Shown: positions 8,789 to 17,609 of the stretch, one piece after another | Layout: every line of letters starts with the position of its first letter | Position numbering within the stretch: position 1 is the first letter of the stretch | Assembly (NCBI GenBank): GCA_003524305.1 | Contig: DQHW01000024.1 | Location: 8,540-72,539, forward strand | Direction: 5' to 3' | Source: Anaerolineaceae bacterium | GTDB lineage: Bacteria > Chloroflexota > Anaerolineae > Anaerolineales > Anaerolineaceae | Length of the DNA: 64,000 nt | Translations under genes and position numbers: made by a program | The notes under the pieces: generated by a model | Databases searched by the model: none | Seen by the model: only the letters and a program-made list of their open reading frames with translations | Told to the model about the DNA's origin: nothing

Positions 8789-9991
8789 TTAGTAAACAGT
8801 GGTGGTTACAATGAAAAAGCAGGAATAAAACGCTTTTCCGCCTGGAAAATCCCATGTGCCAGTAAAGGGGACAACATCTTCTTCATTGGTGGTTTCAACC
8901 AAAACTTCAAATTCACCCGGGGTGAGATCAAATGTACCAATGGGTCCCTGTTCAGGGCAATAGATCGGACCAACAGCATAATAATCCATACATGTTTCAC
9001 AAGCCGGTATGATTTCTATTCGCGCATCAGGGCCTGAAAACACAATTCTTAAATCATGAGGCGAATCATTTTGAATGACCACTCTGGCAATACCCTCGGG
9101 TGCCCAGCCGCTTTCATTTGGCCGTTCAATAGTGCCTGACCCTGAAGCCCGGGCTGCATTGATCAATAAATCTGGAAGAAGAAGATTTACACTTTCTACA
9201 TCGGGATGTTCTGGAAAATTGATAAGGAAGGAATCATAGACTTTGGCAGCCAATCCAAATTCGTTTTGTTTTGTATAATTTTCGGCACAATCCAGAAAGA
9301 TGTTTGCTAGATTGTTTACATCTTTGTTAAAAACAGAAGACTCACTCATTTGTTGGGTTAGAGAACAAAAAACTGTATCATTCTTAAACGATTCATTTAA
9401 TTGCTTCGCAACCGAGTGTTGAGAATATTCTTCAAGAATTTCTTCCAAGAATTTGAACGCAGAATCCGACTCTCCGTACCACAATTGAAATTTAGCACAG
9501 TTGAGCTTATATAAAAGTAGTGTATTCTCGTCTACTAACAAACCGGCCTTCACCAGTTCGATCTCATTTATGCAAGCATCATTGTTTAATACTGTGACAT
9601 ACTCTTCGGTTTCGCCGATGCTTTCTAACAATTGGGCTGCCTCATCATCCACAAATTCAATCAGGGGATTTTCAGGATGTTCAATTGTAAAGTCATAAAT
9701 GAACATCAATTGTGAATTTGTGGCAAAGGTGAATTCATCACAATAACTTGATTCTACTTTTGAATTCGCTTTAATTTTTCCAAAGTCGAATATATGGACT
9801 TTTTGGATTATTTCGTTATACACAGGTTCGGCGGTGTCGCAATCTCCCTGCAAAAAGGCGGTATGCGCTTCTTCATAGAGTGGTTTATCGCTGAAATATC
9901 GTACGAGGCCGTGGATAAAGACGCCTAAAAGTATAATTCCAATCAGAACAAAACATCCAGTTCCATTGGTCTTGCCAGTGGATGAGTTCAT
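8789..9991 (-). CDS. Membrane-anchored protein with TPR-like helical repeats and C-terminal beta domain
   Basis: 400 residues. One N-terminal signal-anchor helix (about 13-31) is followed by a helical region whose spacing (YEEAHTAFLQGDCDTAEPVYNE, ALVEAG-like and FGLAAKVYDSFLINFPEHPD segments) resembles tetratricopeptide or BamD-like repeats. From about residue 285 the sequence turns beta-rich (RVVIQNDSPHDLRIVFSG) with cysteines C-ETC and YCPEQG, and ends in VTTTVY. No enzyme motif was recognised. It most likely lies outside the membrane. It is the last gene of the minus-strand group starting at 14760, separated from the one before it by 135 bases, so it may have its own promoter. Function unknown. 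Confidence 0.7.
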   Translation of the reverse strand: MNSSTGKTNGTGCFVLIGIILLGVFIHGLVRYFSDKPLYEEAHTAFLQGDCDTAEPVYNEIIQKVHIFDFGKIKANSKVESSYCDEFTFATNSQLMFIYDFTIEHPENPLIEFVDDEAAQLLESIGETEEYVTVLNNDACINEIELVKAGLLVDENTLLLYKLNCAKFQLWYGESDSAFKFLEEILEEYSQHSVAKQLNESFKNDTVFCSLTQQMSESSVFNKDVNNLANIFLDCAENYTKQNEFGLAAKVYDSFLINFPEHPDVESVNLLLPDLLINAARASGSGTIERPNESGWAPEGIARVVIQNDSPHDLRIVFSGPDARIEIIPACETCMDYYAVGPIYCPEQGPIGTFDLTPGEFEVLVETTNEEDVVPFTGTWDFPGGKAFYSCFFIVTTTVY

Positions 9992-10126
9992 TTTGCTGTC
10001 CTTATCTCAAACAGGAGGATATATTTATATTACAGTAGCACAAATATAAAAGAATTAATCATTAAATAATGTAAAATTCCTTAAGTTGGTTCTAATAAAA
10101 AAAAGTCATCAATACAAGGCTTTATT

Positions 10127-11071
10127 TTAGTCATCAAATTTCACAATACTGTAGTCATCCAAATAAAGGGTGCCTTCACCGACTTGAAAGCACGAAATCC
10201 ACAACCCGGTTGACCAGGTTTCGCCTTTTTCGAAAAGTTGAATCACAAATGTATTGGGGTCTTCAAGATCCCAAACCAGAAATGTGAAAACCCCAAGATC
10301 ATTTCCACCAAGATACAAACCATACCATTTGTCTGGTGCCAATAACAAGTTGCCCATCATCACCTGATTTGAAAGAGAATTGTCAGTTCCCTCCCAGATC
10401 GAGGTTTCCATTTGATCGGTTTGATACACTGCTCCTCCAAAACGTTTGTATTCTGGAGTTTCCCATTCATTTTGAAACAAGAAGAATTCCATCTCTTGTG
10501 AGTCGCCGGTCATTTTAAATTTTGTTAATATGCCGTGATTAAGTGTAAATTCTGGAGAACAAAAATAACTTCTTAATCCAGTAATACCAGGAATCTCAAA
10601 AATATTTTCTGCCCCTTGATAAATAATACTTGCATTATCTGAAAAATTCCATTCTTGACCCAATGGAATATCAAAATGCTGAACGATTTCCAGTTTTGGA
10701 ATTCCAGTATATTGGGTGAAGGTGGAAGGTAGAAGTAGAGGATCAATATAAGCAGTCGGCTCAACTGTGTTTTTTGGCGTTGGAGAAGTTTCAATAAATA
10801 AAGTTGATTCGACACTTGTTGATGCGATCGATTCTGGGGGAGCCAAATCAGGTGGGGTCTTCATTCTGATAGCGCCTAATATAATCAATAAAATGATTAA
10901 GAGTAGAACCCCCAACCCAATCCACAATCCAATCTTTCGTTTCTTTTTTGGAGGAACAGTCTTGTTCTCTTCCATGCTCGAAGGTGGTTCTTCAATTTTG
11001 ATTCGATGACCACAAGAGCCGCAAAAAATAGCTGAATCGGGCACTTCATGATCGCAATTGGTGCATTTCAT
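10127..11071 (-). CDS. Zinc-ribbon, single-helix protein with lectin-like extracytoplasmic domain
   Basis: 314 residues. The N-terminus is a zinc ribbon with Cys 3, 6, 17 and 20, followed by a basic stretch (PPKKKRK, 41-46) and one membrane helix (about 48-68). By the positive-inside rule the ribbon is cytoplasmic and the rest outside. A Ser/Thr/Pro linker leads to a beta-rich domain (about 120-314) with the pattern of a concanavalin-like sandwich (LLAPDKWYGLYLGG, GTLYLDDYSIVKFDD); the latter end is common in jelly-roll carbohydrate-binding proteins. It follows the 12217-start lipoprotein gene by 12 bases, so the two are co-transcribed. Ligand unknown. Confidence 0.75.
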   Translation of the reverse strand: MKCTNCDHEVPDSAIFCGSCGHRIKIEEPPSSMEENKTVPPKKKRKIGLWIGLGVLLLIILLIILGAIRMKTPPDLAPPESIASTSVESTLFIETSPTPKNTVEPTAYIDPLLLPSTFTQYTGIPKLEIVQHFDIPLGQEWNFSDNASIIYQGAENIFEIPGITGLRSYFCSPEFTLNHGILTKFKMTGDSQEMEFFLFQNEWETPEYKRFGGAVYQTDQMETSIWEGTDNSLSNQVMMGNLLLAPDKWYGLYLGGNDLGVFTFLVWDLEDPNTFVIQLFEKGETWSTGLWISCFQVGEGTLYLDDYSIVKFDD

Positions 11072-11083
11072 GGTGCTTCCTTT

Positions 11084-12217
11084 CTATGGAACCACTTTAA
11101 TCCATACGATGGGATAATCGGATTCGCTGGTGGTGTAAGTTGATGAAGATAAAACCAGTTTCATTGCTTCAAGTCCGGTAGGTTCTGTAATTATCATGTT
11201 TTTGCATATCGGATCTCCAGTAAAAGTACCGGTGAATAAAACTGTTTTGGTCCCACTTGGATTTTCAGATCCATATCCCGAAGCACCTGTGTAGTCTTCA
11301 AAAGAATAATAAAAAACGGATTCTATACCTGTGACATTAAGGTTAAAGCAAAGCGTAAAATGTTCACCAACCGAATGTGAACTGCAATTGCCACCTGGCA
11401 TCGAAATATATGCCAGGGAAGATGTGCGGCCAGAAGGGCAGGGAGGGGTTGGAGGAGGAACCGAATTCACTTCTATATAAGTTGATTTTTCAATGGCTCC
11501 TGTTGAAGATTGTCCGCGTAAAATGTATGTCATACTTGAAGTTGGACAAACAGACATATCTCCATTGGCATCGACCTGGTTTCCGTTAATCGATAGATTG
11601 GTTACATTAGTAGATGTCCAGCGGATAAATGTGCAACCGCCGGAAAAGATGCTGGATTCATCAGCCCAAATGCTCATGCTACCCGGGGGTTTAGGTGTGA
11701 ATGTAAAGGTTGGTGTTACTGATTTTTTCGTACTGGTAGGTGTAAAAGTCGGTGTGATTGGTGTTTTTGTCCCCGTTGCTGTAAAGGTAGGTGTAATCGA
11801 AATAGTTAAAGGTAATTCACCATTTTCTCGTAAGCCAATAACTTCTATGTGAACACTGCCGCTGGCAATATGTTGACCAGAAATATTCATCGCCATTGCA
11901 GAAACTTCATATTCCCCCGGTTCAGGTTGCCATTGTGCATTGCCTGAAACCAGCGGGGAGGATGCGTCTGTATTTACTGACGCGAGTTTTTCTCCATTTG
12001 CATAAAACTGAATTTCTGTAATCCCGGGTCCATTCACATCACGAGCATGGGCTTGGATGAGTATACTATTGCCAGGCTCGAAGTACGCCCCTTCGAGTGG
12101 TTGATCCAACCAAACTTGCATTGCTTGAACACCGGCCATCCCCTGGCAAGAGGTGATCAAGAGAACAATCACCTGGGTAATTATAGCGATACCAATTAAA
12201 CGTGATTTGGAGTTCAT
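11084..12217 (-). CDS. Lipoprotein with Ig-like domain and Thr-Pro-rich linker
   Basis: 377 residues. A signal peptide ends in a lipobox (LLITSCQG, lipidated Cys24). Residues about 35-130 match a bacterial Ig-like domain (QPLEGAYFEPGNSILIQAHARD, EIQFYANGEKLA, GEYEVSAMA). A linker of repeated TPTFTPT units (about 138-172) suggests a glycosylated stalk. Then comes a second beta domain (FIRWTSTNVTNLSINGN) of a type seen repeatedly in Chloroflexota surface proteins, and a C-terminal domain with paired cysteines. It lies between the phospholipase-like gene (14 bases upstream) and the zinc-ribbon gene (12 bases downstream) in one operon. A surface adhesion or sensing role is inferred. Confidence 0.75.
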   Translation of the reverse strand: MNSKSRLIGIAIITQVIVLLITSCQGMAGVQAMQVWLDQPLEGAYFEPGNSILIQAHARDVNGPGITEIQFYANGEKLASVNTDASSPLVSGNAQWQPEPGEYEVSAMAMNISGQHIASGSVHIEVIGLRENGELPLTISITPTFTATGTKTPITPTFTPTSTKKSVTPTFTFTPKPPGSMSIWADESSIFSGGCTFIRWTSTNVTNLSINGNQVDANGDMSVCPTSSMTYILRGQSSTGAIEKSTYIEVNSVPPPTPPCPSGRTSSLAYISMPGGNCSSHSVGEHFTLCFNLNVTGIESVFYYSFEDYTGASGYGSENPSGTKTVLFTGTFTGDPICKNMIITEPTGLEAMKLVLSSSTYTTSESDYPIVWIKVVP

Positions 12218-12231
12218 CGTTTACTCCCGTC

Positions 12232-14760
12232 TCAATCACATAATTTTTTAACAAATGGAATATGGCATGCACCTTCGCCGACCTTGTTCACAGTCCATTT
12301 GGTTCCGTCCCAAGTTTTGTCGCCCACCCAGACAACTCCATCTTTGGTTTTACTGTATCCTGTTTTTGCCAGAGCCACTGAAACTTTTACTCCGCCTTTG
12401 GCAATATCCCATGAGGCCTGTAAAATCTCGGGAGTTGTGCCTGCCAGGCATGTGGAGGTATCAAGAGCCTTCCAGCAATCATGTGCATTGATATCACCTT
12501 CATAGAAAAAGCGGCCTAACAGGTTGACTGCTTCGTAATACGTCCAGGCAGCGCCGACACATTTTTCGAGTGCAATCAATCCAACGGGAGAAGTCAAACA
12601 ACTTTTATGCATATCATTGTAGAAGTTGTTATCGCAAGTGACCTTGTCATTACCTGACCATTCATAAACATAACATTTATCATGTGTGTTACAAGCTGAT
12701 TCAAAGATCAGGTCAGGCACCATATCAGGTATGGTATCGCTTTGTCCGCCACACCCATTTACCTTGGGTTCAGAAGGTTCCGGATCGGGTGCCGGCGTTG
12801 GCGGCGGGCACTCCTTAGGCGGAAAAGTACCTGTGTAAACCCACTCGGATGCAGATCCTTCACCTACGGCGCGTATATACCAGGTTTTTCGAACCCCGCA
12901 AGGAACTTGTTGTTTCATTTCTGACAGATTTCGGATGCCAGAACGAGCATCAGCATTGCCAATGGCTGTTATGTTCTCACCGAGTATTTTATTGTCAGAA
13001 TAGGTAGTTATATATTTCATTTCAAAACCGGTTAGATTTGCCTCAGAAATATTTGCATATTGACTGTTTTTTGGCGGCCACTTCCAAATCAGAAAATTGT
13101 ATAAACGGTATTGAAGGATTAACTTGCAGGCGTTATGTAAAATGTCATATGTTTGTCCAAGATTACTGGCAACCAATTCACAATCTGATGGCATTATTGC
13201 ATAATGGACATCATAAGGTGGAGGGATTATTTTGATTGTTGAAGTATTGACGGCTGTTGAATCAGGTGCAGTTATTGATGAACTGACCAAATTTGTCTGC
13301 AATTGGATTTTTGCGGTTAATTGGCTGCTGTTGATATCAAGGGTACCTTTTCTGAGATCAGCGGCAGTGACAGTTGTTTTAAGGTTTCCCAATTGTTTTA
13401 GGTTAGTTCCACTCCACCCCCAGAAGTCTACCTCCAAAGGTAAACTTTGCTTTACTGGCCAGTTATATCCTGATAAACGAGTTGAAAATACGCCAGGTGA
13501 GGTTGATTGAAGGAATTCTCCCTGGTTGGATGGAATCCGTTGAAATTGGTTGTTCTCTCCTCCAATCCGGATATATGCATACAATCGATCAATACTTGAA
13601 TCGTATACGCCAATTGCAATTGAGGCATAAGAAATCACATCCTCGCTGCCTATTTTTTCAGAGAGAGATGAGGGTTTGGGAACATTTACTTTTTTGATCG
13701 TCGGAGGGCCTTCATTTCCATTTGCATCTTTCGTTGAAACCAAAATTTCCCATTCGCCAAATTGATCAACCGGGATCCGAATAGAAGTTTCACTGGGGCC
13801 GAGCTCACCTATCTTAATGACGCCATTTGATCTTGGCTCGCGAACGTAAATCTCTACTGCAGAGACTTCGCCGTTGCCAGAACTCCAGGTAACAATTATC
13901 TCACTGGAGTTTTTGGTTATACTGGTTTCGATATTGGGGCTGGGAGGCAGATTTGCAGGTAAAGGATCGATATGAAGGTTAGCATCCCCGGGTTCATCGT
14001 CCATGGCTTCGTCGATATTGATTGGAATAACACTGGATTGATTTGTACTTCCATCAGCATCATACACACGTACCAGAACTTCATGATCGCCTGTTGGTAA
14101 ATCAGTGATTGAGGGAGAATAATCAATCGATTGATTTTGAGAATCCGGATTAAAATTTTGTGCATCAATTAAAACGCCATCGGCATAGGTTTCAACTCTT
14201 TGAATTCCATTGTTACTGGTGGCATTCACTGTAAATTCGGATGTATCTATTTGTAAATTTCCGGTTTCGTTGGTTTCTCCTTTATCCATTACCAAGGGAA
14301 TTTCATTCATAGAAAAAACCGGGGTTAGTCCGGGTTTATCAGTAAAAATACCAAGCAATAGTAAAAATAATAACAAAATTCCTAGTCCAATTGCTGCACG
14401 TTTGAGCTTTTTCTTAAGCAGCACTTTTTTTGCAGATAATCTATTGTGGGAGGGTAAGGGTGTTTCTTTTGCAGTTAAGTCATAACCACAGTTTTCGCAA
14501 AAATGGATATTTTGCTGGGACGGGTTTCCACAATTTGGACAAAATTGAGGATTTATTGGTATTGGATTAGGAATTGTGAGTTGTTGTCCGCAATTTGCGC
14601 AAAAACGTGAATCCGGCCGATTTATATGCCCGCAATTTAAACATTGGATACGTTGATCTATGTTAGGCTGATTTGGAGGTTCTTGTGCAAGAATATTCCC
14701 ACAGTTCTCACAAAAACCTATTCCATCTCTGTTCTCAGTTTGACAAGAAGGACATCTCAT
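12232..14760 (-). CDS. Triple zinc-ribbon membrane protein with Ig-like repeats and phospholipase A2-like C-terminal domain
   Basis: 842 residues with a clear ribosome-binding site (GGAGG). Three zinc ribbons occupy 1-95 (Cys 3/6/17/20, 40/43/54/57, 74/77/88/91). A basic patch and one membrane helix (about 121-139) place them in the cytoplasm. Outside are Ig/FN3-like beta domains (about 150-250 and 270-370), further beta sequence to 640, and a Pro-rich joint (PTPAPDPEP). From about 666 on the sequence carries NGCGGQ, SACNTHDKCY and CDNNFYNDM with regularly spaced cysteines; the Cys-x2-His-Asp-x-Cys motif (His693, Asp694) is the catalytic dyad pattern of phospholipase A2, with the usual Ca-binding loop only loosely recognisable. 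It is the first gene of a three- or four-gene operon. A surface-exposed lipase or lipid-binding protein is likely; activity is not shown. Confidence 0.75.
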   Translation of the reverse strand: MRCPSCQTENRDGIGFCENCGNILAQEPPNQPNIDQRIQCLNCGHINRPDSRFCANCGQQLTIPNPIPINPQFCPNCGNPSQQNIHFCENCGYDLTAKETPLPSHNRLSAKKVLLKKKLKRAAIGLGILLLFLLLLGIFTDKPGLTPVFSMNEIPLVMDKGETNETGNLQIDTSEFTVNATSNNGIQRVETYADGVLIDAQNFNPDSQNQSIDYSPSITDLPTGDHEVLVRVYDADGSTNQSSVIPINIDEAMDDEPGDANLHIDPLPANLPPSPNIETSITKNSSEIIVTWSSGNGEVSAVEIYVREPRSNGVIKIGELGPSETSIRIPVDQFGEWEILVSTKDANGNEGPPTIKKVNVPKPSSLSEKIGSEDVISYASIAIGVYDSSIDRLYAYIRIGGENNQFQRIPSNQGEFLQSTSPGVFSTRLSGYNWPVKQSLPLEVDFWGWSGTNLKQLGNLKTTVTAADLRKGTLDINSSQLTAKIQLQTNLVSSSITAPDSTAVNTSTIKIIPPPYDVHYAIMPSDCELVASNLGQTYDILHNACKLILQYRLYNFLIWKWPPKNSQYANISEANLTGFEMKYITTYSDNKILGENITAIGNADARSGIRNLSEMKQQVPCGVRKTWYIRAVGEGSASEWVYTGTFPPKECPPPTPAPDPEPSEPKVNGCGGQSDTIPDMVPDLIFESACNTHDKCYVYEWSGNDKVTCDNNFYNDMHKSCLTSPVGLIALEKCVGAAWTYYEAVNLLGRFFYEGDINAHDCWKALDTSTCLAGTTPEILQASWDIAKGGVKVSVALAKTGYSKTKDGVVWVGDKTWDGTKWTVNKVGEGACHIPFVKKLCD

Positions 14761-15009
14761 GTGGCCTCCATCTAAAAATTACCAAAAAAAGAGACAACCC
14801 AATTACGAAATTAAAGGATTGACAGAAACCACTATTGGCTCCAAGAAAATTTGGTATTGAGAACAGTATTCAATTTTCGTGATGATTTTTTGAATGTAGT
14901 TTAATTTTACCATTCATGTCAATCCCACTACTTACTAAATAATTGAGTGTATGATTATTGTATTAAGACATATTTTTATTACGATAGGTCAGAAATCGAG
15001 GTAATAATT

Positions 15010-15690
15010 ATGCCCGTTTATAAGCTCAGCCCGTCGCAACTTACCTTCGCCTGGGATGAATGTCCGCGCTGTTTTTACCTGGATGTGGTGCTTGGCATCA
15101 AGCGGCCTGCGAAGGCCTTCCCAAAGGTGTTTAGCCGAATCGACAGCCTTATGAAGCACCTCTTCGCAGACAAACCAACCTCCGCGCTTTCACCTGATTT
15201 GCCGCCAGGCAGGGTGGGGGCGCAGGGCAAGTGGATCAACTCCGCGCCGATTGCCTTTGATGGTCTTGATGCCTCGTGCTATCTCAAGGGTGCCTTCGAT
15301 TCAGTGTTGGATTTTGACGACGGCAGCTATGCTGTGATCGACTTCAAAACTTCCTCTCCCAGCCCGGCACATGTGGCATTTTACGGACGGCAATTGAGTG
15401 CCTACGCCTACGCCCTGGAGCATCCCAGCGAGAAGGGGTTGCGCATCAGTCCCATAAGCAGACTGGGGCTGCTCTATCTTGACCCGGTGGATATCGCGCA
15501 TGGAGAAGACCACAAGCGCATCACTTACGGCGGTGAGGTCTCCTGGCAGGAAATACCAAAGGACGAAGCTCTGTTTCTGGCATTCATCCGCGGGGTGCTG
15601 ACCTTGCTCTCAAAACCCGAGCCGCCTGCCGCATCAGAAACTTGCGGGTTTTGTGCCTACCGGGCAGAAGCCCGTCAACACGGATTGTAA
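15010..15690 (+). CDS. PD-(D/E)XK nuclease of the RecB/Cas4-like family, stand-alone
   Basis: The ATG at 15010 is preferred over an in-frame ATG at 14947 because GAGGT precedes it and the protein then opens with MPVYKLSPSQLTFAWDECPRCF, typical of this family. 226 residues. Nuclease motifs are visible: GAFDSVLDF, then VIDFKTSS (Asp and Lys of the PD-(D/E)XK core) and QLSAYAYALE (the Q-x3-Y motif of RecB/Cas4 nucleases). Two cysteine pairs, Cys18/Cys21 near the N-terminus and Cys212/Cys215 (CGFC) near the C-terminus, could hold an iron-sulfur cluster as in Cas4 and AddB. There is no cas gene or array nearby, so this is an orphan repair-type nuclease. No neighbours appear linked in function. Confidence 0.8.
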   Translation: MPVYKLSPSQLTFAWDECPRCFYLDVVLGIKRPAKAFPKVFSRIDSLMKHLFADKPTSALSPDLPPGRVGAQGKWINSAPIAFDGLDASCYLKGAFDSVLDFDDGSYAVIDFKTSSPSPAHVAFYGRQLSAYAYALEHPSEKGLRISPISRLGLLYLDPVDIAHGEDHKRITYGGEVSWQEIPKDEALFLAFIRGVLTLLSKPEPPAASETCGFCAYRAEARQHGL

Positions 15691-15698
15691 ATAATGTG

Positions 15699-15734
15699 TA
15701 TAATACTAATTAGCATATGCTAATTAGTATATGC
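15699..15734 (+). promoter_or_regulatory. -10 box overlapped by a 28-bp perfect palindrome: operator for the ZIP transporter gene
   Basis: TATAAT lies at 15699-15704. Starting inside it, 15703-15730 is a perfect 28-bp palindrome centred on GCATATGC (core ATTAGCATATGCTAAT). The right half also begins a second, offset copy: TAATTAGCATATGC at 15708-15721 and TAATTAGTATATGC at 15721-15734 form a near-exact direct repeat. Overlap with the -10 element is what a repressor site would show. With a metal transporter behind it, a Fur-, DtxR/MntR- or Zur-type metal-responsive repressor is the natural candidate; the sequence does not decide which. Confidence 0.7.
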
Positions 15735-15757
15735 TAATAAATTAAAGGAAAATTATA

Positions 15758-16570
15758 ATGATTGCATTTTTTCAACAGTTTTCACCTGTATTACAGGCTT
15801 TGTTTGCCACAATTTTTACATGGGCAGTGACTGCCCTGGGGGCAGCATTTGTATTTATTGGAAAAACCGTAACACGTAAGTTACTGGTTGGTATGCTGGG
15901 CTTTGCCGCCGGAGTGATGATCGCAGCCAGCTTTTTCTCTTTGCTTCTTCCTGCTATCGATATGGCAGAGGCTTCAGGGGTGCCCGGGTGGCTGCCTGCA
16001 ATCGTTGGATTCTTGGCTGGTGGTGCATTTTTGTTTCTGATCGACAGATTGCTCCCTCACTTGCATCAAGGGCTGGCAACCAATCAGGCCGAAGGTATTA
16101 AAACCAAATGGCAGCGGTCTGTGCTTTTAGTTTTAGCCATCACACTTCATAACATTCCTGAAGGTCTGGCGGTCGGTGTGGCTTTTGGCGCTGTGGCCGC
16201 CGGGGTGCCATCTGCTTCATTACCTAGCGCCATTGCACTGGCTCTGGGCATCGGGCTGCAAAACTTCCCCGAAGGAATGGCTGTTTCTATGCCCTTGAGG
16301 GGTGAAGGATTATCAAAAGGCAAAGCCTTCTTCCTGGGGCAGCTTTCTGGAATCGTGGAACCCATCGCCGGTGTGTTAGGAGCCCTGGCGGTTATTGCCA
16401 TGCGTCCGATCTTGCCTTATGCTCTCAGTTTTGCCGCCGGCGCCATGATCTATGTGGTTGTAGAAGAGCTTATTCCTGAGTCGCAGCGAGATACCAACAC
16501 TGACATTGCTACTATCGGCGTCATGTTTGGTTTTGCCTTGATGACCTTTTTGGATGTCGCATTGGGATAA
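15758..16570 (+). CDS. ZIP family divalent metal transporter
   Basis: 270 residues, eight predicted helices, ribosome-binding site AAAGGA. The two family metal-site motifs are present: [14 protein letters not shown] (helix 4) and [13 protein letters not shown] (helix 5), with a third acidic site in [10 protein letters not shown] cytoplasmic loop with a His-rich piece (LLPHLHQG) lies between helices 3 and 4. The family moves Zn, Mn or Fe into the cytoplasm; the closest named type is ZupT. A strong palindromic operator just upstream suggests metal-dependent control. The gene is apparently monocistronic; the weak hairpin at 16600-16631 follows it. Confidence 0.9.
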   Translation: MIAFFQQFSPVLQALFATIFTWAVTALGAAFVFIGKTVTRKLLVGMLGFAAGVMIAASFFSLLLPAIDMAEASGVPGWLPAIVGFLAGGAFLFLIDRLLPHLHQGLATNQAEGIKTKWQRSVLLVLAITLHNIPEGLAVGVAFGAVAAGVPSASLPSAIALALGIGLQNFPEGMAVSMPLRGEGLSKGKAFFLGQLSGIVEPIAGVLGALAVIAMRPILPYALSFAAGAMIYVVVEELIPESQRDTNTDIATIGVMFGFALMTFLDVALG

Positions 16571-16599
16571 ATCAACAACAAAATCGATATATAATAGTC

Positions 16600-16631
16600 T
16601 GTGGGATGATCCATCATGTGAGAATCCCACA
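16600..16631 (+). terminator. Possible weak terminator hairpin
   Basis: An 8-base stem (TGTGGGAT 16600-16607 with ATCCCACA 16624-16631) around a 16-base loop follows the ZIP gene. It lacks a proper T run, and it lies just before the next gene's ribosome-binding site, so it could instead act on that mRNA. Confidence 0.35.
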
Positions 16632-16656
16632 AATTATTTAACAGAGGAAAACAATA

Positions 16657-17481
16657 ATGTCTTTAACCGAGGGATTATTTTTCAAGTCTTTATACGAAGA
16701 AAACAAAGTAACTTTGTTATTTTTGCACGGCGGCGGTGGGGCAGGCTGGATGTGGCAGCCGGTGGTGGATCGTTTGACCGAGTTTCACTGCCTGGTCGCA
16801 GATTTGCCTGAACACGGCGGCAGTATGCAGGTCAAACCTTTTTCAATGAAACTGGCCGCTTTAAAAGCAGCGGAGTTGATCCGTGAGCAAGCGCATGGTG
16901 GTAAGGCGATAGTGATAGGACTGTCTGAAGGCGCCCAGGTGGCGGTGCAGATGCTGGCAGACTACCCAGGGGTGATGGAAAAAGCTGTGATCTCATCTGC
17001 GTTGTTATTACCCATGCCAGGAGCCAGCATGTATTCTTCGCGAGGATTGATCTCGGCGCTCTTCAAGATGTCCGTGCCGCCTTTTCGTAACAGCGATTGG
17101 TGGATCAGGCTGAACATGAAACACGCGGCAGGCATCCCCGACGCGTTTTATCCACAGTTCAAAGCAGGTTTTCAAGAGATGACTGAAAGCCAGTTTGTCA
17201 ACCTAATGGTGGCGAATCAAACCTTCCGCATGCCTGAGGGGATTGAACACGCCAATGTACCAGCGCTGATCGTTTGCGGCAGCCATGAGTACAAGGCTAT
17301 GAAAGACAGCGCCCGAAGCCTTTCTTCAAAGCTTAACGGCAACCAGTTTTTTCAGATCAACCTGGGGCAAGGTTCCGGCCTGGCCAACGAGCATAACTGG
17401 GCCATGACCGCCCCACAGGCTTTTGCGGATACAATCCGCAATTGGCTGAGCGGGCAGCCTTTACCAGGAGTTTTATCCTGA
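16657..17481 (+). CDS. Alpha/beta hydrolase
   Basis: 274 residues after a good ribosome-binding site (AGAGGAAAA). The fold's marks are seen in order: oxyanion loop LHGGGGAGW (23-31), nucleophile elbow GLSEGAQ with Ser90, strand-end VCGSHEYKAM where the acid usually sits, and a C-terminal HNWAM His. A cap of about 75 residues lies between. Substrate is not predictable. Single gene, with its own terminator downstream. Confidence 0.82.
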   Translation: MSLTEGLFFKSLYEENKVTLLFLHGGGGAGWMWQPVVDRLTEFHCLVADLPEHGGSMQVKPFSMKLAALKAAELIREQAHGGKAIVIGLSEGAQVAVQMLADYPGVMEKAVISSALLLPMPGASMYSSRGLISALFKMSVPPFRNSDWWIRLNMKHAAGIPDAFYPQFKAGFQEMTESQFVNLMVANQTFRMPEGIEHANVPALIVCGSHEYKAMKDSARSLSSKLNGNQFFQINLGQGSGLANEHNWAMTAPQAFADTIRNWLSGQPLPGVLS

Positions 17482-17492
17482 TCATTCAATAG

Positions 17493-17526
17493 GCTGTCCT
17501 GATATCACCAGGGCAGCTTTATTTTA
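17493..17526 (+). terminator. Intrinsic terminator after the hydrolase gene
   Basis: A 9-base stem (17493-17501 with 17509-17517, one G-T pair, core GCTGTCCTG/CAGGGCAGC), a 7-base loop and the T-rich tail TTTATTTTAT. Confidence 0.8.
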
Positions 17527-17609
17527 TGCCTATCTTTTGGGGAGTTCAGAGGATAGTATAGATAGAAGACTTCTGTTCGAATTGCGCAACATGAAAAGAC
17601 GATGAGGCC

